From Cristatella mucedo (Eukaryota > Bryozoa > Phylactolaemata > Cristatellidae): a stretch of 64,000 nt of DNA. The notes beneath the pieces are model-generated. The model had not been told where the DNA came from. It searched no databases and was given only the letters and a program-made list of their open reading frames with translations. The stretch is taken from positions 906,001-970,000 of the forward strand of contig WPIO01000002.1 of the NCBI GenBank assembly GCA_009760855.2. The letters are read 5' to 3'. Positions 16,651 to 41,720 of this stretch are shown piece by piece. Every line of letters starts with the position of its first letter. The stretch's first letter is position 1. The position numbers and the translations under genes were made by a program.

Positions 16651-19600
16651 CCGATAAGCTTTCCCTTCGTCCCGGCGCGCGCTGGTCGGGTTTTTCCCGC
16701 GTCCGCTGAGTGCTCTCGCCTGCGCGTGATTAGGCGGAATGTGACTGGCCAAAGGTCTCACTAGCCGTAGCCATGAATCGTAATAGGAAGATATGAATAA
16801 ATATAATAAATAAATTAAAATATATATAATAAAAAAAATATAATATATTAATATGAATCGTAGCCATGAACGGCTTGACGTTTGCTTTAACATACTGGGC
16901 CGAGCATCATACCAGTTTCGTTTCACTTGCCTGTTAACAGAGCATGTAACTAGCTCTTCGGTATCGATTCTCTCGCATTGAATTTTCAAGTGCCTTGATA
17001 GAGATATAGTTCTCTTAAAGCGAGCGCTACACTAAGGACATACTATTTGCTATTACTAAATTGGTGCCGCCAAAGTTTCGACTGCCTCACTAGCAATGCG
17101 CTGACTTTCACAAGAAAAGGCTACATCTTGCATTCAATCGACGGCCAACCCGCAGCTGCAGTACCAATTCATATGCCGTCTGCTAGCATGCCTCAGATAG
17201 GCTTTTGGAGATTTCGCAGACGCTAGCTATGCTTGGTCGCTGTTCGCTCGAACACATTCGTGCTTACTACTTCGGTGGCGGGCGGCAGCCTTTCAGCGAC
17301 GATCCTGGTAAAGCATTACAACGTCAAGATTTGCGTCTTTCAATGGAACGTGCCACTTACCTTTCCCGCTCTTATACCGGATGCACACGGAAGCCACACG
17401 ACAGTGTCCTTGACCACGACAATAAAGTGCGTTGGAATGTAACGCTGGCTGACTATATAAATTCCCAATTCGCATCGAAGTAACGCTGCATTGTCAAATT
17501 CGACCCAAGTTCCATCTAGATACTGCACGTGCGTCTCCTAGTCACGAGTTGCTTAATTTCCGCATATTTTCCTGGCATAAGAATCGCCTGGGAATGTGTG
17601 CGCATGCGCTTAGGGTCGTGCTCGATCTAGTTCCGGCCGCTCCCTTTCGTTCGAGGCACACAGAGACCAGCTGGGCTGCGATTAATAACTTACCTGGGCA
17701 TGAGTCGTAGCCAAGAAGAAATTCGAAAGTTGACCAGTAAACCTCGTAGTTTCTGCAACCACGGACATTTTCGTGCGAAGTAATTATGTAATACACTAGT
17801 CAACTCTTACGGTTAAAAATAGCATGATGAACGCGCCTCGATAGGACCACGAAGGGAAAATTGTAATCTATGATTGAATGCTGATCTCAAGAAGCAGATC
17901 TCAATGACGGCTAAGCACTCGTAGTGGTGCGGCCGCAAGTATATCTCCGAAAATCACAAGATTTGCAGAATTTATAGGCGTGAGGAATTCGGCTGGCTTC
18001 AATTACTTACATTTATAACAATTATAATAATTAAATAAATAAAAAATATATAAATATAATAGAATATAATATATAAAATACTATAAATAGAAGTATAAAT
18101 GTCTAAATAACAATTATAAGTAACAATTTTCGGCAATTGCTTCACGCTGCACTGAAATATGGTACATCTTCGACTTCTTAGATAGCGCCGACCTCACACC
18201 TTAGCTGCGGCACGTAGAGATGACGAGCCATCTTTCCTCCATTATTCAGCGCTTGAGCTGTTTATGGTGCGGAAGCTCAGCGTATCTAGGTTAATTTGCG
18301 TACAAGCTCTGAGCTGCGGCAAGAAATAGCTTAATTCTGAGACTAGAGGCGAAATTTGTTTACTCGCAGTCTTACCCCTTTAATAATACGAGCGGAACAG
18401 ACGGAGGAAACTCTAATAAGCGGAAAGCGCGGCGATTAAAGCCACATACAAACATACAAGGGAAACAAGCAGTTGGTGCACGCAAAGAATCCATATCACG
18501 GACTTGAAATGCAACAATCCTGTGCTGGTGAACGAACTCACTTTCTGAAAAGTTTCACTACTCCTTGTACACACCCAAATCTAGTCAAGCGCACGAGCTA
18601 ATAGCCTATAAATGTCTCTGTCATCTGGTTCCTCTGCATTTGCTCATATCGTTGCCCTAACTGCACGCAAAAGTCAACTCGAGCCGAACGAGCAACACTA
18701 GGCGTTCACAGTGGGCGAAGCGACCGCATCGAGAAGAACTACGCCTCCGACGCCATGACTGGCTCTTCTCTGAGACCACTCTCTCCTGTCACCCAGCATG
18801 CAATAAATTTGGTCTCGATGTGTAATGAGCTAAAAAAAAAAAAAAGCAAGAGCTCTCACCAACCAGAGGCGTTCCAACCTGCAGCCATTTGCTCTCTCAC
18901 GCTTCTCCCACTCGCCCCACTCGCAGCATCAAAAACTGGTTTGCAGGCAGCTCGTATCAAAGTAGTGCGCTTTCGCTGGCAATAAATGAGAACAAATTCT
19001 TCCAAACTTCAAAGAGCTTGAGCTGTTTCTTCCTGCTCAAATGGCCAGCCGCAGTTGAACTGAGTGACCCCGTCACCGGTCGGTGCTCGCTGTCAAATCA
19101 TAATAACGCTATTACTGCTTTCGATGGGAGAGCCTATTCGTTTTGCTTACTATTGGAAGATTATTTTCTTCAAATCGCATTTTCGTCTCACCGATTAATA
19201 CTGACTCTGCCCAAGTGCTGAATTTCTACGCTCTCCTAGAATTAGCGTACTATCATGACCATTGAATATTTGTGTAGGCTCACTTTATTTTTTGAACCGC
19301 ACTAGTCCGGCACAAGAGAACAGAAATGGCTATATACTGTGGCTGCATTATTTGGAGAAATAGAACTTGTCACCGCCGAAGGGAGCGGCGCGTCAGCAAT
19401 AAAGACCCGACCGATAACCTATAGATGTAACTTGCTGGGCTGTTACAATGTCAGCTGAACTTATCAGGATCATTGTCAAGTGCTCAAGTAAATGGTTCTT
19501 AGTGGACTCGTGTATCCGTATGCAACCACTCATTAGCTTACCTGCTTGCAAGAATGGGTAAAGACACGTTTCAAGTAACGGGGATAGCAGCAAAAATCTG

Positions 19601-19763
19601 AGGCCATAAAGGGTAACGTAAACTTGACGGTCCTCATTACAGAGTTTCATAATTTGAGTTGAAGAGAGGCTACAGTTAACTATCAACTAGTGAATTGACT
19701 ATTGACAACTCGTCAGCATAACGCGCTCAGTCCTTTTGATTTTGTAAAGCTATGGACAGATGT

Positions 19764-19766
<3 letters not shown>
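16651..19766. other. no gene recognised
   Basis: Intergenic DNA between ral-B and ral with AT-rich islands at 16795–16855 and 18000–18120 and no recognisable coding exon. Confidence 0.45.
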
Positions 19767-19811
<45 letters not shown>

Positions 19812-19926
19812 TACACACCCAACACACATACACACACACACTCACCCAACACACACACATAAACTCATACTAATGCACACACGCACACAATTCACGCACG
19901 CACACATTCGCACACGCACACATAAA
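19767..19926. repeat. (CA)n microsatellite, degenerate on its right side
   Basis: Perfect CA from 19767 to 19809, then CAC/CAT/CGC variants. Confidence 0.95.
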
Positions 19927-20067
19927 CACACTGATTACATCTCAACTTTGTTAAGTGTATGTGTGCTTTCAATTTGTGAAAAAGCTCACATCAGTCAGCT
20001 TAGCTAAATTTTTAAAGTAAGTGTTGGATGTTTGCTGTGGTGGCTATTATTAATCGCCGTAGTGTAA

Positions 20068-20335
20068 CTTTAATAATAATAATAATAATAACGATAAGTT
20101 TTTACGGGTATCAGAGCTTAATCTTTTATACGCACTTTGCATGAGTTATAAACGAATCATGTCAATATATTTATAGCCTAAATGCTGTCAGGAACATGTT
20201 CGTTTTTAGCTTCTCCTTAAATGTGCTCAAGTATGGAAATGTCATGACGGTAGTTGGAAGTGACCTCCAGGATTTTGGAGCATGCGAATTGAAGGTGCGG
20301 CTTCCAAATTTAAGGCAACGACATCCTCGAATTAA
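20068..20335 (-). mobile_element. LINE 3' fragment (L2/CR1-like)
   Basis: Ends in (TTA)n at 20072–20090. Upstream on the minus strand it encodes FGSRTFNSHAPKSWRSLP and FKEKLKTNMFLTAF, the family C-terminus. The junction with the SINE to the right is abrupt. Confidence 0.75.
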
Positions 20336-20374
20336 AAAAGTTAGGACATAGCTAATTCTAAGGCCTAGACCACG

Positions 20375-20457
20375 CAGCGGCAGAAGAGCCTTAACGGCTG
20401 TCATCGCCGCCTGCAGTGGTCAAAATAGGATCAGCCACAGTAGGACTCGAAACCCAT
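20375..20457 (-). mobile_element. partial tRNA-derived SINE
   Basis: AGAAGAGCCTTAACGGCTGT, CGCCTGCAGTGG and AGGACTCGAAACCC match, in order, the body and B box of the complete minus copy at 45586–45726. Confidence 0.65.
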
Positions 20458-20459
20458 TT

Positions 20460-21797
20460 TCATTTTATGATTAATCAAATGAAAATAAAAAAGTGATAAC
20501 TGAGGGGCGTGTGCAGTAATTTTGGCATGCAAGAGCATAATATGAATCCCAGGCCATTAAAATCGAGGATATTTATAAAAGAGACATTGGCTGGCACTCA
20601 ATAATCAAAATTTTGACTGGTGTTACGTGGTGGTCGATAAGTCAGCTCTGCCATCAAGGAAACTACATCAACTTAAATTTGTGGACGTAGACTGTGGATT
20701 GCACTAGCTTTGCTGTGAAGCGAGTAGCAAAAGTGAACTTCCAAAATTTAACAGGAATGAGTAATTTTCTTATGCCCAGCTTGTTAGAGAATCCATTATC
20801 CTACATGTTCCTTGATATGTGACAGTGAAATCAAGCAAGCCTTGAATTAATTAGCTAAATTAAAACGCGGACAGGGAAACGTTGGTTTTCTACATCAGCC
20901 AGACAACGACTGGCGATACACTCACTAATCGTGGTTTCTGAATTGATGGTTGGTAGGAACCGTGTATGTAACACTATTTAGTTAAGCGGTGTAAAAGCTG
21001 AGATCGTGTGACCGGCAGTTTAGTTGTGCCACAGCAGCCTGTGCTAGGCACAAGGTACGCGCGAGACTTTTCGTCAGTCGTTGGCACGGCGGTGCTCTGA
21101 CATCGTACGAGAGCTATGGCACGCTGCGTCCGATGATTCTGGACATCTGTAACCCTCCGTGGCTGACGAGTAGAGTTTTCTGCTGCTACGGGTGTGGACT
21201 GGTTGCATTAAAAAATTATGGGTGCTCTTCATTGCTATCGTTCTCCATTACCGGCGGCGTGCCTGCCCGTATCGATGCCGTATCCACGCAAGCCGTTCGC
21301 CGCGGCGGCGACTGAAGTGTCACGTGTCATCGATTTTTTCTTGCATCGGAAAGCACTAGGATCGCTAGGAGCGCTTTGTTTGCGACCTAAGGACATGAGC
21401 GCAGAGGCTTGTACAGAAAATGCTCAACATTTGGTGCCGGCAATGTTGGATAATTTCAGAGGACACTAAGCGGTCGTCTCGCGGTCTAGAAACTGCCAAA
21501 TCGGACTTAATAAAGAAAATTCAAAAGCCTATTCTGCAACACTCTGCTTCCAATGCAAGAAAGACCAACATCGAGGTGAGTTTAGTCAGGTCCGCCATAG
21601 GTCGGAGGTGGCAGGGCTGTCACTCATATAACGAATACTGTGCGATGTATGTTGTATACTCCGCTCCTTGACGTGCATAGGCAAACGCGTAGCTTGGGAA
21701 TCCGGAAAACGGTTTTATACATCGATAACACCATACCTAATAGATTATACCCCTGGCTTGCCTATCTCCTTTTGCCTGATTGATATGTCGCAACTAT

Positions 21798-21799
<2 letters not shown>
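20460..21799. other. no gene recognised
   Basis: Nothing nameable; short open frames without domains. Confidence 0.4.

Positions 21800-21889
<90 letters not shown>
21800..21889. repeat. (TA)n microsatellite, 90 bp
   Basis: Pure alternating TA. Confidence 0.99.
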
Positions 21890-21890
<1 letters not shown>

Positions 21891-24800
21891 CTGCTGAGAC
21901 TGAGGCTCCCAGCTGGGAAAACAGATTTAACAAGTACGCACAAGCCTAAAAACAATCCCGAGTTTTCTTGCGCCGCCGAGCTCGGCTCGCTGAGCGAGAT
22001 CCCGCCGACGTAACGCAAGCCGAGGTGCAGCGCTCTCAATCAAATACGTCCTGCTCGCTTAGAAAGCAGTCGCGTTTCGCTACAAGCGTCAGGAGAGAGA
22101 AATCTGGAGAGTAATTTCAAGTTCAGGCGAAGAGCCAGTATTCACAGTATAAATCCGCTCAGTAGGCGTGTCCATCGAAGCGAGCCCGAGAATGGAGACG
22201 CGGCTGATTAGCAGCCAGCTTCCGCAATCGCCACTAGACGGTACGCTATCGACATTCATGCGTAGGTAACCATTTCTTACTGCGTGTGAACTTTCTTGCA
22301 GGTTCGTCCGTGGAGGCAGCCAATTCTGCACCGCCGTAAATATAGCCTGCTTTTCCTGATTCTAGTGTTCCTCGTTCAGAAGGCTGGCATGACAATCCAG
22401 CCACTGTGTAGCTCAAGCAAGCACCTAAGAGGTTGCTTATTCGCCGTGGTATTCGATACATATCTGGCGACAGCAGAAATTTAGTTGCACAGGACGAGTC
22501 TCGAGTCCTACAACCCTAGACCTCATGCGCTATGCACTATGACTGACAAGATGGCAGCAGAGAAACCACTCGAATTACGGGTATCTCTGTCACCACCACC
22601 AGACGACGACTACTGCTTCCAAGACAGCTTAAACTCTCCTGAGAATGCTGCCCGGCGGCGTATTTCCGGAGGCAAGGGAGGCAATAACTCAGATCCACGG
22701 CCGATCCTACCAAGGCGTCGTTGCTGCTACACCTTGACTGTTGGGTCCACTTCACGGCTGAGCAAATCCAATTCATTCGATCATTTTTTGCAAATGCAAT
22801 TTGCATTTGCAATTAAGGCGGCCTCGCCACATCTCTCCCAGCTGTAGTGAATGATTGTAATACTACAAAAAGGTAATGCGGCGGCAGACTGCGATAAAAC
22901 ATTAATATTATAGTTGGCAACGACTGACTTGAGAAAAGCTAAGCTGTGCGACCTGGCTGGAAGGGACATATTTGTACTGCCAGCATGCCATGCATATAAC
23001 AAAGACTTCGAATGGTATCGATTATCATCTTCCGCTCTTGAAGTAATCGATATATGAGGAGCTTTGCCTACACAGTCTCGCCAAGGTAGAAATACGGGGA
23101 AGGCGTGGTGCTCCCAAAGCAGGTACAGACATATCGGTCCAAGTGCATTTGGGTCCATAAGGAAATGATTATCATCGTCAAAAAACGAAGCGATTTTCAG
23201 AATAAGACTTCAGAGCACCTAATTGTTTAGGCGCCATACGGCTTTCCTAACGGAGATGCAATTCAAATATGATCGTAGAACAAAAGCCGAGTAGTGTGTG
23301 ATAGAACTGCACATCCTATATGGGAAGTTTCTCCTAACGCAGAATACAGCAGTACTCGAGACAGCTACGGTAACCCTCTATAGACGAAAATCATACGGCC
23401 ACTGTAGCAAGTGCCGTTCCACCGAATGAAATAGCTCACAGCATCTCCAACTGAGCCACTCCATCACTAAAGTCAACCACGTCAAGCCTTCAGTGGACTC
23501 TCTCAATGCTAGGTTTGGAAATAGAACAGACCCAATCTGCATGCTGAGGCAACGAAATGGGTGGATTAGGTTGACATATGTGTCCACAAAATCAGAGCAC
23601 TACTAACTCTTTCGTGTCGGTAGCTGCTATGTCGGGCTCAGGTCGGGCCTGCACTCAGATGCTTCTCATTACAAGTCCGATAGATGACATAGATTAGGGC
23701 ACAGCTACTACGAATCCTTGCTTAACCATACACACTCATTAGATCGTAATCCCTCGTCGGCCATCTGTTTAATCCGTTATGTTTGGGCATAAAACTGAGG
23801 CAACAACACCGCCGCAGTCAACTGGACACCGACTTGTCACGGCGGCCTGTTTGCCAGAAATATCGAGGTGACTATCTATGCTGGTCTATGAGGCCGACAG
23901 ACAGGTAGAACGTACGACAGAAGCGACGCAGGTTGCTTGCTACACGACCGCAGGTGGCAAGCAGGGCTGCACAGGTCGTATGAATTCGGTGAGTCCATGC
24001 AGACGGGAAAGGAACAGTCGCCAGCTTCGACGGATGCGACGATCCGGCTCTCTATGCAGGCTGCCATCTTTGATCTTTAACAAGCTCGACACAAACTGGA
24101 GCTAGAGCTAGTTGCACAGCCGGCCAGGCGTCTTCGGTGGCCAGGCGATAGGCAGCTCGATGGTCGACCGGTCAGCCAGCAGCTGCTTGGAGTGGAGTAG
24201 GATCTTGCTCGGGCCATATGGAAAGGCAGGCCAGCTGGCGGCGGCGGGAGGGCCGGAGCACATAGCCACCACAACCTTCGAAACCATAGTCTCCGCAACC
24301 TTCCGTGACCCTCAAGACTGAGCTGGGCCCCATAGGGGCGATCACCAGGTTTCGGCCATATTAATCTCGCGGCAACAGAATAGCTCACATCAGATAAGTC
24401 ACCGGCTCTTCCATCTTCCAGCGACTTCCATCTGCACCATTTCGACTGCACCAATAGACTTTTTCTTCTGATTAAAGTAAAAATAAATTATCGGAGACAG
24501 TCATTGCTGATAGATCAGCGATCTGCATCTAATTGTGCAGCTCTGTTGTCATCAGTGTCTCTTCATGGGCTAATATTCTATGCTTGTACGCATTAATATG
24601 TTTCGACAGTTTACCTAGGTTTGCATCTTAAGAGGGACTATCGGTCTCTAAAATTAACCGGCAATGTGTTTTCATGCTCGTAAAGCCAGATCAGTTCGGT
24701 CTTGCAGCACTATAAAAGCTTAAGCATAATTTAAATCGTGTGCCGATTGACATCTTACCGTTGTGGTTACTAGAGGCATCTTGACCATTTGGTAATGTGC

Positions 24801-26180
24801 AATAACTAGCTCAAAGAATGAGACTGAACGGAAATAGGGCTACCAGTTCAGCCATCTGTGCTATCATCGGCCTGTTTCATTACTTGACACTCTCATTGAG
24901 TATTACATAAATACGCCGTTCGTTGAATTCATATCACCAGTAAATATCAGAACTACGTATCAAAGCTGTGCTATAAGTAGTAGTGTAAGTACTCAGCAGC
25001 ACTATTTTCATCCTTTGCCTACAAACTTGACTTGGTTCATAATTTCCGAAATCGTAAGATAGCTTGCAGGCAGGAAGTTTACCGATGAATGATCTCTCCC
25101 ACTGGTGTCGAGATTTAGCACAGAAACTTGTATCGAGTCGGCATACCATAAAGATTCAATGCCAACAGAAAACTGAGGCTTAAATAATTTATTTTCAGAA
25201 ATCGGTAGCCAGCGAGAGAGCATTAAAAAGCCAGCAGATATAGTGGCAGACGCTATCAGTGAGTGTGCAACATGTACTGATATCGAGGCAAGCCAATCAG
25301 CTCTCACCCGTTGCTGCCCACTCGCTCATGCAGACGCCGCCCCGGCAGCATCGCCACCGCCTTCCTACTCCAAGCACTTGAAATCAGTTGGCCGATTAAA
25401 AACACCTGCTACACATAGGAGCCTGTCCATACAGAGCCAGCTACGAAAACGCCGACGGTTGCTATGGCAGGTTACAGCCGCTATCGTGTGCCTGTCTGTC
25501 TCAAAGTCGACTGGCATTCGCCGGGTGTGCCCGCATCAGCAGAACATACCAGCATCGGGATTCAAGCGACGTTGCACCGCATACACACTGTACTGCAGGC
25601 GAATGCACGACACAATAGAGGCACTTGCTTTCGCGACAGTGTGCAATTCAGCGAACAGCCTCTTGGTGGCTACCACATGAAATTATTACACATTTGATCT
25701 TTTTCATTCGGCTAAAGCATGTCATATGGGAGCGACGAAACAGCAATGCCTGGTAAGACTAACTAAACATAATATGCGAGCCGAGAAGAGGGGCAAGCAG
25801 CAAGAAGTGCTTCCGTCTGTGCTGCTAATAGCAAGCAGGAGCTCTGGCGGCGACCTCTGGCCTCGAGTTACCGCCGAGCGGCAGTACAAAGCCGACCTGC
25901 CGTGCAGGCGGCCACCATCTGCGTTATGAGCAAGGCAGCATTGCACATGGGAAATAGAGGCAGCAGCAGCAGAAGCAGCAGCACACTCGCATAAAAGGAA
26001 GAAAGCGGCCATCTACAGAAGTGTGATTCGTGGTCGTTCAGGCCATCAACGCCAACGAGTCTGTGGCTCCCGCCTGTCGACAGTTCTGAAACCACTGCAG
26101 TAGCATGCTGCCACCACAGTTCACCACCCGCGTAGGCTGTCCAGCGCAGGCGCAGCAGTGGTAACATGCGGCCGGCCTCC
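21890..26180. other. 3' flank of ral, no second gene recognised
   Basis: Includes the presumed ral 3'UTR (left of 26181). Moderately GC-rich parts at 22–22.7 kb, 24–24.4 kb and 25.2–26.1 kb carry open frames but no domain I know. Confidence 0.4.
22788..22812. repeat. 25-bp near-perfect palindrome with two octamer-like sequences
   Basis: TTGCAAATGCAA, one T, then TTGCATTTGCAA: 12-bp arms without mismatch. Each arm contains TGCAAAT-type sequence. Confidence 0.95.
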
Positions 26181-37327
<11,147 letters not shown>

Positions 37328-37854
37328 CTACAAAGGCAACGGTGAAAAAGCATTAAGCGAAGCTTCAAAGCAACGGCAGGCATTACAGCATGACGACTTG
37401 GAGTACAGTTTTGCAACTCCTTTAGCACTGTGGAAAGCCACAACTTTGTCAACACCTGCTAAAATCTACTAGATGATTAGGTGAAAGAACGATTAAAAGC
37501 CAAGACATGAGTTAATGCAGCCAAAATACAGGTGCCCACACGGCTACGATGGCTCCAGCAGGGGACATTTTCCAAACCAACCCGTAGTGCCCGAGGCTCA
37601 TTCGTCTGGGCAATTAATCCTTCACCCATCGACTCACTCAGCTGTGCTTACAGATAATGGCTATTAGCAAGGTCATTAAACGACGGGAAGGCCAAATTAC
37701 TTGGAGCTGCAAACTGTAAACCCACAAAAAAGACCCGAATAGGCAACTGACGGTCGGCTCTTCCTTCATCCTTTAAAATTGATAGCACCTCTCACGATAA
37801 TTCAAAATTCAGAAAGACCAAGGGCCACAGGACTGTGCAGACAAATGAGGTCCT

Positions 37855-37930
37855 AGGGCAGGAATGATCCTGCAACCTGCTATGTTCTCGACTCGTGTGC
37901 TTTACCTACTGAGCAAGCCCATAGAGACAC
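37855..37930 (-). mobile_element. tRNA-like SINE head or tRNA pseudogene
   Basis: The minus strand reads GGGCTTGCTCAGTAGGTAAA, GCACACGAGTCG and GCAGGTTGCAGGATCATTCC: a good A box and a damaged B box. It differs from the GTGGTTAAGG SINE head. Confidence 0.45.
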
Positions 37931-38059
37931 TAAATCCACAGGGCATTCAGCACACGGCTTAAAGTCTGGGCTATATATTTTCCATTAATCGTTCGACCAG
38001 AGTCCTGGTGCACTGCCTAAACTCGTGTGCAGTACACTTGGGCACCGAGCTGCAACCTA

Positions 38060-40200
38060 CATAGCTAGTTCGGTCGAAGGCCAGAAGCCACACAGCTCCG
38101 AGCACTCAGGAGATAACGTCCAGACGCGAAATGGCTACATCGAGGCTCGGCATCTCCAGACGGCCGAGTGGTCTTAAGCAAGCGGAGGTTACCACGACAG
38201 TGGTAACTACAAAGCATACAATGACCATAGGCTGACTGTCTACGGTACTTCGACCAGAAGAATTCGCCCCTACCAGGAAACGATCGTGCACAAACTGGAT
38301 TTCCACGACCACTATCTTTACGGCCAACCAAGCTCAGCCGGATCTTGCTTAGCGAGCTGAGCTCGTTCAGCCAGCATGCCAGCCCAACCGGGGTGCATAG
38401 CAGCCATAGCAGACTTTCCACTCGAGCATCACTTCCACGTCGGTTGCATCGCGGCGGCACATCATCAGCACGCACGACAGGCCGAGCGGAGCTGGCCTGT
38501 CGTGCGTGCTCGACGAACCGTCTAAAGGAAAAAAAGCTACGCGAGCGCCCGAGAGCTAGCTTGGCGAGATTGATTAAAAGAAAAACTGCGCCGACCGTGG
38601 ACAACGCTCCACGATCGAGCTCGAAAGTGGGAGCTGGGATCCGACATTTGCAGCTGCCCAGATGGCAGGACCGACGGGAAGCCTCGCTCGCTTCTCCAGG
38701 CTGGGCCGGAGCAGCAGCAGCAGCAGCGGCGGCGGCGCCAAGGCAAGAAGCAGGCAAGAAGCAGGCGGCATGCCCGAATAGGCATGAGAATAAGCTTGAA
38801 TGCAAATACGGACCTCGAGAACCAGCAGCAGCAGCAGCGTGCACAGACAGGCGGCATGCCCGCATAGGAATGAGACAGCCTTGAATGCAAATACGGACCT
38901 CGAGAACCAGCAGCAGCCGCTGCGCGTGCGTGCACATGAAACGACAGCGGAAAAATTACGGGTACAGCAGAACGTCGCATAACGAGCCGACCACACAGCC
39001 GGATGTGCGACCGCAGGAAGTAAGGAAGTAGTCCGGCCGAGTTGTGGAGCAAGGGGCGGCTGGAGTACGGCTGAGAATGCAGAGCACGGCCCTCGCTCCC
39101 GCGCGGCCATTGTTGGCATTCGCTGTTGCGGATTGCTGCTCACAGCAGCAGCAGCAAGCTGGCGAGCCGCTCGGCAGCGACGATGCCCGCGAAGCAAGCA
39201 CAGCCACGCGAGGTGCTTACGCTAAGCTCCCTCGAAAAAAATATGTACGGCGCGCACTCAGGCGCCCATTCTGGTCCGCCACGGCGCCCAGGGCTCGCGA
39301 CGACCACGTTCGAAGCAAGCGTCCAGAGACTCGGTAACGGAAATAACAATGACCTAATTTGCAAGCACTCTTCGGCGCCCGCCCCTCTTGCGAGAGACGG
39401 TTGTGCGGCAGCTGCCGCGTTAACTTGACAGAGCGACCAAGAAACACTCCGACACCGCTCTAGCTTAGTACTTCTTTCGTCAGGCGACGAGTTGCTACGA
39501 CCAGCTAATCAATGCGCCTGCGAAGGCGGCGAGTACAAACGCGCGGTCTGTGTGCGCGAGCTCGGAAGTAGACAAAGGCGGCACGGCTCAAAAAAAACTT
39601 GCTTGCACCTCGAATACAAGCGCTGCCGCTGCTCGGCTTCGCGACGAAGGAAGGGCTCCGTCGCGCTAACTTACGGAACAGAAGTCGCCGCCCAGCGAAC
39701 AGCCGCCGACTGTGTATCCTGGCAGAGAGGTCACACGCTGAGTTGGCCTCGCTGTACAATCGGTCGGCCGGCATCGCCTGAGTCAGCCTACTTAACGCGC
39801 AGCTCCGCGCTCGCACCTCTACGCCTTCCGGTGCAAACACGCGGTGCGGAGCAAGTGCGAAGAGCGTGGGATCGGCCGGGTACGCGCGAGCGTCACTCAC
39901 TCTTACGATGCTCGAATCATGCGCGCGCGGCGGCTGCGGCTGGCGCCCGCGCGGAGGAAGCAGAAGCGAAGGCCGGAACTACAGCACGAGAGGCTTTCCC
40001 GACTAACGCAGCGGCTATTGGGTGCGCACTGGCGTAGCCAAACCTGTAAGTGGCGCTACTGGATGTTCGTAACTAAAGCACCGCTGCACGCATCGTATTT
40101 TTTGCAGAGCTCGCAGGGCGCGGTAAGCGCGCTGTAGCTCGCTGGCAGCAGCAGTACGTTTCTGCAGCTTTGTCATTCGATTTTTCAATTGAATCCTCCG
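38060..40200. promoter_or_regulatory. CpG-rich block, probable ral promoter and untranslated first exon
   Basis: About 2 kb of CG-rich sequence with CAG repeats, directly upstream of ral, whose first coding exon starts with a splice acceptor. A CpG island with a noncoding exon is the simplest fit. Long open frames here, including 290 codons on the minus strand at 38937–38065, have no recognisable domain and are probably composition artefacts. No TATA box identified. Nothing else is recognised up to 41.0 kb. Confidence 0.45.
38763..38926. repeat. two tandem copies of an 86-bp unit, each with a POU octamer
   Basis: AGGCGGCATGCCCG, then GAATGCAAATACGGACCTCG and AGAACCAGCAGCAG occur twice, 86 bp apart. 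The perfect octamer ATGCAAAT is at 38800–38807 and 38885–38892. Confidence 0.85.
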
Positions 40201-41017
40201 ACCGGCTCGCCACCGCCCGCTGCTACAAAGCTCCTTTCACTAAAAAATAGGAGCCGGCCAGTCAGAGAATGCGAAAATTGAAACTAAGCGGACTGGCAAG
40301 ACGAATTAGTTACCATTCCGTTCCGCATAGAACTTATTTTAATGAAACGAGAAATTCTAACGTCTTGGGTAGCAACTGACAACTGCAATAGGCAGCTGTA
40401 TCAGCCAGCACGTTGGATTTATCTACAACTCGTCGCCGCGTAGCTCTCTCGTGGCTCGAGGCGCACGCCAGCCCTAGCGATAGTCCGATGAGTAACGCAT
40501 GAGAATCGTTCACGTGACCGGCGACAGTAGGGCTCTTCCGCCTCTTCAGCCGCCGATGGCTCGACATCTCGCAGGTTCTATTCGCTACAACTTTTCGGTC
40601 TGTCTCATGTTCCAAAACTATAACGCTAGCCGGGTCTGATGTCACGCATCTGGTCGAGGTAGCTGAGAGGTGATCTCCGAAGTGTTCCAGCAGAAATATT
40701 TCCCTGAGAAAATGTTCGCAAAAATATCGAGCTTCTCTCAGTCTGCTTGTCACAATCCGTCACTACTTCATACTTCATAGTGGGTCACCCAGCTCGGACT
40801 TTGCGTTAGCCCGACGCCCTTCATTTGAGCGACTGCGTCCGACCGACTTAAGACAACAAAGATTTCAGAGTAGTGCAAGCATAAAAGTAGAATGGTTGGA
40901 ATCTTGTGTTCGCTATTGGCTGATGGCGCACTTCTGCAGCACGAGTCTACTTGATATGCGCCCGCAGAGAGCCAAGTGTCACAAGTAGACCTGCTGGCAG
41001 AAAAAATACCGCATAAT

Positions 41018-41720
41018 AATAATACATTTGTATAGCGCCCTTAGAGAACTGAATCCTTTACTAGGCAATTTACAGATGCTGTATAGAATGTATTACCAAA
41101 TTATTTGTGATAACATTTGCAAGCAGCAGGCATAGTGTAGGCAAGTACATTCACATGAAGGACGAATCATTTAAACTCACGAAATGTTATATACAGGTGC
41201 GCTTTAGGCATTTTGTTAATGTCATGTCAGGGGACGTTGTCACGTGCGTCGGTAGTGAGTTCCAGGCTTTGGGAGCATACGAACTAAAGGTTTAGTCTCC
41301 AAGGATTTAAGGTTTGTACGAGATATAGGTAAACAGTTATATTCCAATAAGCGCGTGGTACGCTGCTTAGCCTGTTGGGTAGTGCATCTGATAGTTAGGC
41401 TGGAGCCAAAGAATGAAGAGACCTGAAAGTGAGATACAAAACCTTGAATTGGATGCGCTGCTTGACTCGGAGCCAGGTCGGCGAGTAGTTGCGTGATTTG
41501 GAAATTGTGATGCTCACGACAGACGAGCCTAACTGCAGAGCAATAATAATGCTCTCGACCGCTGTGCGACTATTGTAAGGGAGAGGCCAAACTGCAGTGA
41601 CTCGCTGAGTAGATGGCTCACAGAGTCGCATTCGTAGCTTTGCAAAGTAGATGAAGCTTTCGCTCATGCCCAGTCTGCTATCAATACGTGACTGTAGTTC
41701 CAAAGTCCGCAGTTTAAAAA
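41018..41720 (-). mobile_element. LINE 3' fragment (L2/CR1-like)
   Basis: The tail at 41018–41080 has (TTA)n and AGTAAAGGATTCAGTTCTCT, AAGGGCGCTATAC. Upstream on the minus strand [17 protein letters not shown] and the FGAxxxAPKAW region are present but frameshifted. Confidence 0.8.

Noticed and set aside
25243-25680. 145-codon plus frame downstream of ral
   Set aside because: Basic, low-information translation without recognisable domain; overlapping frames are similarly open.
38065-38937. 290-codon open frame on the minus strand upstream of ral
   Set aside because: No domain or plausible start context; it runs through CAG repeats and the 86-bp tandem repeat, and the opposite strand is almost as open. 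CpG-rich composition explains it.
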